This document shows, piece after piece, positions 1-4,940 of a stretch of DNA of 7,521 nt. How positions within the stretch are numbered: position 1 is the stretch's first letter; each line of letters starts with the position of its first letter. The stretch comes from Candidatus Methanocomedens sp. (GTDB lineage Archaea; Halobacteriota; Methanosarcinia; Methanosarcinales; Methanocomedenaceae): NCBI GenBank assembly GCA_013374385.1, contig QBUR01000143.1, positions 1-7,521 on the forward strand. The letters run 5' to 3'. The notes below the pieces were generated by a model. The model was not told where the DNA came from, searched no databases, and was given only the letters and a program-made list of their open reading frames with translations. Position numbers and translations under genes: made by a program.

Positions 1-72
1 CCGATAGTGTAGCACGGCCAATCATGCAGGACTCTCACTCCTGCGACTGGGGTTCAAATCCCCATCGGAGCA
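1..72 (+). tRNA. tRNA-Glu (anticodon CUC), 5' end cut by window edge
   Basis: Glutamate tRNA reading GAG codons. The 3' acceptor strand TCGGAGC (65-71) predicts a 5' strand GCTCCGA, of which only CCGA (1-4) lies in the window, so three bases are missing. Discriminator base A72 follows. No CCA is encoded, which is common in archaea. The anticodon stem CAGGA/TCCTG (27-31 and 39-43) closes a 7-base loop (32-38) with anticodon CTC at 34-36 after U33. The T arm is TGGGG/CCCCA around the loop TTCAAAT (53-59). The D stem at 7-10 and 22-25 ends in a U-U mismatch. I see no intron. T54 of the T loop (window base 53) is the position TrmY enzymes modify after pseudouridylation, so this tRNA is a plausible substrate of the trmY product encoded further on. 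Confidence 0.95.
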
Positions 73-77
73 CTTAA

Positions 78-99
78 TATTATTTTTCACTCCTATTTT
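78..99 (+). terminator. Oligo-T termination region after tRNA-Glu
   Basis: Directly after the tRNA lies a T-rich stretch with runs TTTTT (83-87) and TTTT (96-99). Short T tracts are enough to end transcription by archaeal RNA polymerase. A weak 5-bp inverted repeat (TCCTA 91-95, TAGGA 115-119) overlaps it. The call is inferred from base composition and position only. Confidence 0.45.
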
Positions 100-139
100 C
101 CGTAGGCTTATTTTTAGGAATAACAAAGCATTGCAACAA

Positions 140-892
140 TCAAAACAACAGCAACCTATCCTTAATCCCTTCAATCCTATCCACAGCCGCCCCTCCTGCT
201 TCCACAGGCGACCGCCCTGCCAGGTCGGCCTCCACCATTGAAATATCATAAGGAAGCATTCCCAACACCGGTATCCCCAGTTCTTTCAGCCTGGATTCAA
301 CAATACCAATATCCTCTTCCCTAACCTTATTTATCACAGCAGCGAACTTCCCAATCCCAAGTTCAGTGCCCAACCTCTTAATCCTTTCAGCCGTCTCAAT
401 ACTGCGGGAACCCGGTTCCACCACTACAATCATCAGGTCGATACCCTTAGTGGTCCCCCTGCCCAGATGCTCGATACCAGCCTCCATATCCATTATGACC
501 ACTGAAGATTCCCTGAGCACCACATGCCGCAACAGTGCCCTTAAAAACGAAGACGCAGGACACATACAACCTGACCCGCCTCGCTCAACGGTACCCATTA
601 CCAGCATCCTCACCCCATCAGGTCCCACCGCACCGAAACGCTCCACCACATCATCCACCTTCGGGTTCATCCTGAACATCCCGTCCGGACCACCTGCCCG
701 CTCATCAATTAACTCCTTATATTCGGTCAAAGGTCCAGGAGGATTATCAATACCCAGCGCAGACGCCAGGTTCATATCCGGGTCCGCATCTATTGCCAGC
801 ACATCCATACCGTCCCTTGCCATAAGCCGTGCCAGCGTACCTGCCAGGGTGGTCTTGCCCACCCCCCCTTTTCCTGTGATAGCGATTTTCAT
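140..892 (-). CDS. cooC: CooC/AcsF-type nickel-insertion ATPase (CO dehydrogenase maturation)
   Basis: A 250-residue cytoplasmic P-loop ATPase of the MinD/ParA (SIMIBI) class. CooC proteins use ATP-driven dimerisation to help insert nickel into the C-cluster of CO dehydrogenase; the AcsF relatives serve acetyl-CoA synthase. The deviant Walker A motif GKGGVGKTT is at residues 7-15, with signature lysine K8 and P-loop lysine K14. The switch I-like DADPDMN follows at 35-41 and a Walker B/switch II stretch VIMDMEAG at 132-139. The motif GSGCMCP supplies C109 and C111, matching the CxC pair that binds metal at the CooC dimer interface and separating it from plain MinD. Length is typical. The ATG at 892 is 16 bp after the stop of the metallophosphoesterase gene, so the two are probably co-transcribed; no clear Shine-Dalgarno is seen. 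No CODH/ACS subunit gene lies in the window, so the client enzyme is inferred. Confidence 0.88.
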   Translation of the reverse strand: MKIAITGKGGVGKTTLAGTLARLMARDGMDVLAIDADPDMNLASALGIDNPPGPLTEYKELIDERAGGPDGMFRMNPKVDDVVERFGAVGPDGVRMLVMGTVERGGSGCMCPASSFLRALLRHVVLRESSVVIMDMEAGIEHLGRGTTKGIDLMIVVVEPGSRSIETAERIKRLGTELGIGKFAAVINKVREEDIGIVESRLKELGIPVLGMLPYDISMVEADLAGRSPVEAGGAAVDRIEGIKDRLLLF

Positions 893-908
893 GAATTGAA
901 TGATGAGA

Positions 909-1541
909 TTATACTTCGATAAGTTCTACGCAAATACTGTCGTTCAAGATTATCAATGCACCGTACCCCTGCGATGCCTTCCCCACATTGACTATAGTGG
1001 TATTACCATTCATTGCCGTACCCCTGGCCTCGTGAATATGCCCGCATACGATGAGGTCAAAGCGGTTCATGAATCTGGCAATTGCATGGCTGCCCACATG
1101 CCCGACAGAAAGTTCATCCACATAACCAAAAGGAGGAGCATGACTCAATAATATATTCCTGATACCCGAGCAAGAGCTTAGCATATCATCAATTGCTTTT
1201 TCCATATCTTCGTCAGTAAGTTCAAACGGGGTGTTAAAAGGCGTACTGTTTGAACCTCCCAGCCCCATAAAACTTGCATCACCCATTGGGTAACATTTCT
1301 GATGCAGATTAATTGCACTTGAACTATCCAATACCTCCAGTATGCTGGTCTGGTCGCAGTTACCAGGTATGGCCAGTACAGGCACATTGAACATGTCGAT
1401 AAGTTCAAGTGCATTCTCATCAGGCCCGAAATTAGTTATATCGCCCGATATCAGTACGCCATCAATCTCACCAGCATGTTCAAGCAATGCCTGCACTTTT
1501 GAGAAATCCCCATGAAGGTCTGATAGTGCCAGTATTTTCAT
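909..1541 (-). CDS. Calcineurin-like metallophosphoesterase (COG2129/Icc-like)
   Basis: A 210-residue soluble protein covering a complete single-domain calcineurin-like phosphoesterase fold. All dinuclear metal-site motifs appear in order: SDLHGD with D8 and H10, SGDITNFG with D34, PGNCD with N61, SHAPP with H134, and CGHIHE with H168 and H170. It should hydrolyse a phosphomonoester or phosphodiester using two divalent metal ions, but the substrate cannot be read from sequence; this superfamily includes nucleotide, cyclic-nucleotide and protein phosphatases. The start codon ATG at 1541 gives the expected N-terminus MKILALSDLHGD. Upstream bases contain only a weak AGGG-like ribosome site. It is the first gene of a probable two-gene transcript with cooC, 16 bp downstream. 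A link to CODH maturation is possible from this pairing but not shown. There is no signal peptide or membrane segment. Confidence 0.88.
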   Translation of the reverse strand: MKILALSDLHGDFSKVQALLEHAGEIDGVLISGDITNFGPDENALELIDMFNVPVLAIPGNCDQTSILEVLDSSSAINLHQKCYPMGDASFMGLGGSNSTPFNTPFELTDEDMEKAIDDMLSSCSGIRNILLSHAPPFGYVDELSVGHVGSHAIARFMNRFDLIVCGHIHEARGTAMNGNTTIVNVGKASQGYGALIILNDSICVELIEV

Positions 1542-1568
1542 GAAATTACCCTTTAATTCATTTGCGTT

Positions 1569-1584
1569 AGACAGATATATGTCT
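1569..1584. promoter_or_regulatory. Palindromic TATA-containing element in divergent promoter
   Basis: Between the divergent starts at 1541 (minus) and 1603 (plus), an AT-rich core ATATAT (1575-1580) sits inside the inverted repeat AGACA (1569-1573) / TGTCT (1580-1584). The core centre is about 26 bp before the trmY ATG, the usual TATA-to-start distance, which suggests a leaderless trmY mRNA. Measured leftwards, the same core would start a minus-strand transcript about 10 bases before the metallophosphoesterase ATG. It may be one shared TATA element, and the flanking repeat may be an operator. Inferred from spacing and symmetry. Confidence 0.5.
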
Positions 1585-1602
1585 TGTGCATTTTACATTT
1601 GC

Positions 1603-2244
1603 ATGCGAGAGTTTATTGTAGTGGGACACAAAGCCGTAACAGACGGACAGTTCAACCTCAATGACCTTCCGGGTAGTGCTGGCAGGATGGACATAATGTG
1701 CCGTTGTGTGAACTCAGCACTGTTCCTGAGCCATGACCTGCGCAGGGATGTAGTCATTTACCTTATACTGCTGGGCGAACCTGAACCACCAAAGATAATA
1801 AAATTTAGTGGCCAGGATGTGCGCTACCTTAACCCTGACGAGCGCAGCAGCGGCTCACTTATTAAAAAAGCGCTGGAGTTAAAAGCGAGAATCAGGTGGA
1901 AAGAATCCACACCCGGTGTATGGGTGCGACAGGGAGACCTCGAAGACCTGCTGACTGAATTGAACATCAATGCCAGTGAAGATAATGAAGGGAGTGTTGA
2001 TGAGGGCACAGATAATAAATTTTATTACCTCCATGAAGACGGTATCGACATAAGGAATCAGATGGAGGGAACTTTACCGCAACGGGCAACATTCATCCTG
2101 GGCGACCATGTGGGTATGACACCAGATGAGGAACAAAAAATAATGGATGCAGGTGCTCAATCCATTAATGTGGGACCGTTAAGCCTGCATGCTGACCACT
2201 GTATCATTATGGTCAATAACGAACTTGACAGAAAAAATAATTAA
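1603..2244 (+). CDS. trmY: tRNA (pseudouridine(54)-N(1))-methyltransferase
   Basis: A SPOUT-class methyltransferase that uses S-adenosylmethionine to convert pseudouridine-54 of the tRNA T loop to N1-methylpseudouridine, the archaeal counterpart of ribothymidine-54. The 213-residue product begins MREFIVVGHKAV, as TrmY proteins do. Family hallmarks are DLPGSAGRMDIMCRCVNSAL (21-40), FLSHDLRRDVVIY (41-53), GEPEPP (58-63), STPGVWVR (102-109), FILGDHVGM (164-172), and the C-terminal knot segment INVGPLSLHADHCI (188-201). The open frame extends upstream to an ATG at 1540, but the added 21 residues do not fit the family and would overlap the neighbour's start codon, so 1603 is chosen. No Shine-Dalgarno precedes it, which fits a leaderless mRNA from the TATA-like element. 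Compared with the Methanocaldococcus enzyme as I recall it, there is an extra acidic stretch at about residues 124-138. Its 3' end faces the coiled-coil gene 14 bp away. Confidence 0.95.
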   Translation: MREFIVVGHKAVTDGQFNLNDLPGSAGRMDIMCRCVNSALFLSHDLRRDVVIYLILLGEPEPPKIIKFSGQDVRYLNPDERSSGSLIKKALELKARIRWKESTPGVWVRQGDLEDLLTELNINASEDNEGSVDEGTDNKFYYLHEDGIDIRNQMEGTLPQRATFILGDHVGMTPDEEQKIMDAGAQSINVGPLSLHADHCIIMVNNELDRKNN

Positions 2245-2270
2245 AGGAAAGGGTGCGATTAAAGCAACCC
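2231..2270 (-). terminator. Hairpin plus T-tract terminator for the coiled-coil gene
   Basis: Read on the minus strand, GGGT and GC (2270-2264) pair with GCACCC (2256-2251) around a 7-base loop with one bulged base. This is followed by a T-rich tract ending in TTTTTT (2237-2232). The hairpin covers the stop codon of the coiled-coil gene and the T tract runs into the last codons of trmY. The plus strand has the stem but no following T run, so only minus-strand transcripts should stop here. Confidence 0.6.
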
Positions 2271-3119
2271 TGACCTCTGCAATACAAGCAAGTCTTCTGT
2301 ACTGATCTTTTCACCCAGTTTGAACTGAGAGAATATCTCTTCTGCGTCGATTTTGGTCTGAGCCATGACAGCAGAATCCCTAGTCCTCTTACCCTTTCTT
2401 CTAAGACCCATCAAGGTCTTATCAATGTCACGTATCTCTTTTTGAGTCTTTATGAACTGGGCGTGCTGTTCATCAGCTGATTCCTGAATCTTTACGAAAT
2501 CCTTGTGTACCGAATCAGAATCTGCCCGGACCTTGTCAGCCTCTTTAAAAGTGGCAATCATCTTTTCATGATATTCCTGGGCTGCATCGGCAAACACTTT
2601 CACCTGTTCATGGTACACTGAAGCCTCATCCCTTAATTTCTGTGCATCTTCAAGAAGAGTCTTGAGTTCCTGGTTACCTTCAAGTTGGGCCTTGCGGTGC
2701 TTGAATTCCTCGGTGAGATGCCCAATTTTTTCAACCAGTTCTCGTTCAGCACTGGATTTCATTACCTGGGTCTGCTGTTTAAATTCAAGAGTGTCAATTT
2801 CACGCCTCATCTCTTTCAAAGATGGGCCGCTACTAAGATTCAGATCTTTCCTGATTTTATCGATCTGAGCATAAAATTTATTAGCTTTCTCATTTAATTC
2901 ATCACGCAGGGTCTTGTTCGAACCAACAGATTCATTGTTGGAATCTCTCTGGGTCTTAAGTTCCTGTGCTTCTTCAATGAGTTCTTTTGTGCGTTTATTA
3001 AGTTCATTACGCTTGCCAGCCAACGCACTGGCTTCAGTATTTAAACTGTTACGCTTGTCCTTATATTCCTCTGACTTTTCTTTAAGGTCAGTTTTCCTTT
3101 TTTGCAGTTCATCTAGCAT
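2259..3119 (-). CDS. Archaeal coiled-coil protein, COG1340-like, function unknown
   Basis: A 286-residue, highly charged protein that is almost entirely predicted coiled coil. The first helical block covers about residues 1-92. A break at LNLSSGPS (93-100) is followed by a second long block to about 240. The segment EMRREIDTLEFKQQTQVM (103-120) with following ERELVEKI (126-133) is the most recognisable part of this archaeal family, whose members are sometimes mislabelled phosphoserine phosphatase; no phosphatase motif is present here. A basic patch RRKGKRTR (240-247) could contact nucleic acid or ribosomes. A conserved-looking tail, GEKISTEDLLVLQ (269-281), is probably a docking element. There is no signal peptide or membrane segment. 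The ATG at 3119 is fixed by an in-frame stop just upstream and by GGAGG 11 bases before it. The gene is preceded by a long non-coding region and converges on trmY. The molecular role is unknown. Confidence 0.85.
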   Translation of the reverse strand: MLDELQKRKTDLKEKSEEYKDKRNSLNTEASALAGKRNELNKRTKELIEEAQELKTQRDSNNESVGSNKTLRDELNEKANKFYAQIDKIRKDLNLSSGPSLKEMRREIDTLEFKQQTQVMKSSAERELVEKIGHLTEEFKHRKAQLEGNQELKTLLEDAQKLRDEASVYHEQVKVFADAAQEYHEKMIATFKEADKVRADSDSVHKDFVKIQESADEQHAQFIKTQKEIRDIDKTLMGLRRKGKRTRDSAVMAQTKIDAEEIFSQFKLGEKISTEDLLVLQRSGLL

Positions 3120-3130
3120 TACCTAATAGT

Positions 3131-3156
3131 CCTCCTTCTCCAGCAATGAATGCTGG
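3131..3156 (-). promoter_or_regulatory. Leader hairpin next to the Shine-Dalgarno of the coiled-coil gene
   Basis: On the minus strand a perfect 6-bp stem CCAGCA/TGCTGG (3156-3151 and 3145-3140) with a 5-base loop ends four bases before the Shine-Dalgarno GGAGG (3135-3131). GGAGG lies 11 bases before the ATG at 3119. The stem does not bury the ribosome site itself, but it is close enough to affect ribosome access or to bind a protein. The Shine-Dalgarno is clear; a regulatory role for the hairpin is inferred. Confidence 0.5.
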
Positions 3157-3430
3157 TATTTCATGCACCTCATAATGCACGATACAGTACGAGAGCAACC
3201 TGTCAGCACACCTACGTGCCAGGGCCACATCGATTTACCTTCCACACCACCGTGTCCATCGTACCTGATTCGTGAAATGCTATGTGAGCTAAAGGATAAT
3301 ACTGAAAAATTGATTCTCGAAAAATTTTATGTTTATCAAGTCTGTCCATCTTATTCCCAGGAAATCCACAAGTATTTCTACAATCAAAGCAACTATGAAC
3401 GCTTTAGTGTTTTTCCTTTAAGGTAATTAC

Positions 3431-3485
3431 ATCCTCTTAACCTTTTCGGGTGATTTCAGCCTATTGCATCTCTTCTTAAGAGGAT
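3431..3485. repeat. Perfect 10-bp inverted repeat, 35-bp loop
   Basis: ATCCTCTTAA (3431-3440) is repeated in inverse as TTAAGAGGAT (3476-3485). After a 2-base bulge (3429-3430) three more pairs can form (3426-3428 with 3486-3488). It starts 4 bases after the stop of the doubtful plus-strand frame and lies 90 bases beyond the aroA stop on the minus strand. It could be an RNA stem in either transcript, or a binding site for a dimeric protein. No T run follows it on either strand, so a standard terminator is less likely. Confidence 0.6.
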
Positions 3486-3574
3486 AATCAGTGATTCAAA
3501 GTTCACTCATAATGTGCACAATGGAGACAGTATCATGTTAGAAGAGGAATAAGAAATGACAGACTTAACGTAAC

Positions 3575-4858
3575 TCATTCCAATGTAATATCTCCGCTGA
3601 GTGTCTTCATTGTTTCAAAGAAGCCGGGATATGAAATTTTAACTGACTCTGCCGTATCTATAACGGTATCCCCGACAACCAACCCTGCCACCGTCAAAGC
3701 CATCACAATACGATGGTCGTGCCAGCCGCTTACCTTGGCACCATGCAGGCCGCCGCCCCGTATTACCAGCTGGTCAGGCTCCTCTCTGATATCCACTCCC
3801 ATCTTTGTTAGTTCTACGGTCATAGCATGCAGCCTGTCAGTCTCCTTGTACCTTACATGCCCGGCATTCTCTATCACCGTCTCGCCAACAGACAGCGCAC
3901 CCAGCACTGCCAGTGTAGGCACAAGGTCAGGTGTCATGCTTACGTCAACGGTCACACCCGTCAACTTGCTTTTGTTCACCTTTACCTCACCTCGTTCCCG
4001 GTCCCATTCAAGGTCGGCACCCATGTTCTGAAGGATAGGAATAATAGCAGCATCGCCTTGCTTGTTCGGATACAGCCCCCTCACAGTTAACCCGCCACCT
4101 GCAAGGGCACCGGCAGCCAACAAGTATGATGCCGAAGAAAAATCGCCAGGCACCGTGTATTCGGTCAATTTGTATGATTGGTTCGGAGGAATTATGAAAG
4201 ACAGGTGCCCATTATCGTCCTCAACAAGTTCTATTGCAATCCCCGCGCTTTCCAGCATCTCAATAGTAATTTCCACATACGGCCTGGATTTTAATTCACC
4301 GTCCACCTTGACCACGGTCAAGGTCTGGCACAGCGGGCAGGCCGTAAGCAGTGCGGAAAAAAACTGGCTGCTGATACTACCATCCATCACTGCCTCACCA
4401 CCTTCTAATGGGCCTTTAACCACAATGGGTGCAATCCCATTATCCCTGGTAGATGTGACGCTGGCTCCAAGCTGATTCAGGACGTCAATAAGCGGTGTAT
4501 TGGGCCGGGTGCGGATAGAATCATCCCCGGTCAGCACCGTTGTACCCTCACACAGGGCACTTACAGCCATCATAAACCGCAATGTGGTTCCGCTGTTTGC
4601 CACATCGATAACATTATCAGGCGTGACAGGTTTTCCGTTCACACCTTCCACAATTAGTCTGTCCCCCTCCTCCCGTATCACTGCACCCAATGCCCTGCAT
4701 GCCTGAATAGTGGCAACAGTATCGGCAGACAGCAGGGGACGTTTTACAATAGTCCTGCCTGCCAGGGATGCCATGACCACAGCTCTATGGGTATAACTCT
4801 TGGAAGGGGGCGCAAGTGCTTCACCCTTCAGGACAGAACTGTTAACTTTTGCCTTCAT
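3575..4858 (-). CDS. aroA: 3-phosphoshikimate 1-carboxyvinyltransferase (EPSP synthase)
   Basis: Cytoplasmic enzyme of the shikimate pathway that transfers the enolpyruvyl group of phosphoenolpyruvate to shikimate 3-phosphate, the step before chorismate and thus phenylalanine, tyrosine and tryptophan. At 427 residues it is full length with the two inside-out alpha/beta domains. Substrate residues are in place: PPSKSYTHRA with K20, S21 and R25; NSGTTLRFM (88-96) with the PEP-site glycine G90 and R94; RTRPN with R118; SISSQ (161-165); TPDL with catalytic D311; KETDR (338-342) with E339 and R342; GWHDHR with R383; and K407. The ATG at 4858 gives the normal N-terminus and an in-frame stop lies six codons minus one upstream. 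No Shine-Dalgarno is visible. It follows pyrG by 78 bp on the same strand, so it may be the last gene of that cluster or have its own promoter within the GTTAG-repeat spacer. Confidence 0.97.
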   Translation of the reverse strand: MKAKVNSSVLKGEALAPPSKSYTHRAVVMASLAGRTIVKRPLLSADTVATIQACRALGAVIREEGDRLIVEGVNGKPVTPDNVIDVANSGTTLRFMMAVSALCEGTTVLTGDDSIRTRPNTPLIDVLNQLGASVTSTRDNGIAPIVVKGPLEGGEAVMDGSISSQFFSALLTACPLCQTLTVVKVDGELKSRPYVEITIEMLESAGIAIELVEDDNGHLSFIIPPNQSYKLTEYTVPGDFSSASYLLAAGALAGGGLTVRGLYPNKQGDAAIIPILQNMGADLEWDRERGEVKVNKSKLTGVTVDVSMTPDLVPTLAVLGALSVGETVIENAGHVRYKETDRLHAMTVELTKMGVDIREEPDQLVIRGGGLHGAKVSGWHDHRIVMALTVAGLVVGDTVIDTAESVKISYPGFFETMKTLSGDITLE

Positions 4859-4881
4859 TGTTTACCAAAGCCGCATTGTTA

Positions 4882-4940
4882 ATTAGAGTTAGTTAATGTT
4901 AGTTGGTATTCGTTAGTGTAAGTGTGTTAGTTAGTGTTAA
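4882..4940. repeat. Degenerate GTTAG tandem array between pyrG and aroA
   Basis: GTTAG occurs five times (4888-4892, 4898-4902, 4912-4916, 4926-4930, 4930-4934) and GTTAA twice (4892-4896, 4936-4940), with ATTAG at 4882-4886. The array fills most of the 78-bp spacer and overlaps the pyrG stop codon. In the minus-strand mRNA it reads as CTAAC repeats almost lacking G, so it would be unstructured. It may be simple-sequence slippage or a repeated protein-binding site. Confidence 0.65.

Larger units (their letters stand above)
3120..3574. other. 455-bp region without a convincing gene
   Basis: This region lies between the aroA stop and the coiled-coil start, both genes reading leftwards. Its right part holds a perfect 10-bp inverted repeat (listed separately) and its left end holds the coiled-coil leader hairpin. 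An 87-codon plus-strand frame (3163-3426) is open, but it lacks a ribosome site or TATA box and resembles no family I know. A minus-strand TATA-like stretch at about 3324-3331, with an A-rich upstream flank, could drive the coiled-coil gene with a leader of roughly 180 bases. I see no tRNA, C/D-box RNA or CRISPR repeat. It may contain an unannotated small RNA or small protein gene. Confidence 0.5.

Noticed and set aside
91..119. 5-bp inverted repeat TCCTA/TAGGA between tRNA and cooC
   Set aside because: Short arms with a 19-base loop in AT-rich sequence are expected by chance; only the T runs are used as termination evidence.
22..249. Minus-strand frame overlapping the tRNA and the end of cooC
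   Set aside because: Part of it is antisense tRNA sequence and the rest overlaps cooC in another frame, a common false call next to tRNA genes.
366..899. 177-codon plus-strand frame opposite cooC
   Set aside because: It is antisense to a gene with clear catalytic motifs and its Ser/Pro-rich translation looks like a shadow frame.
1540..1602. N-terminal extension of TrmY from the ATG at 1540
   Set aside because: The added residues do not match TrmY, the ATG overlaps the neighbour's start codon, and the TATA-like element would lie inside the coding region.
3163..3426. 87-codon plus-strand open frame in the gene-free region
   Set aside because: It has no ribosome site, no TATA box at a useful distance and no recognisable motif. 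It is kept only as a note under the intergenic region; conservation could revive it.
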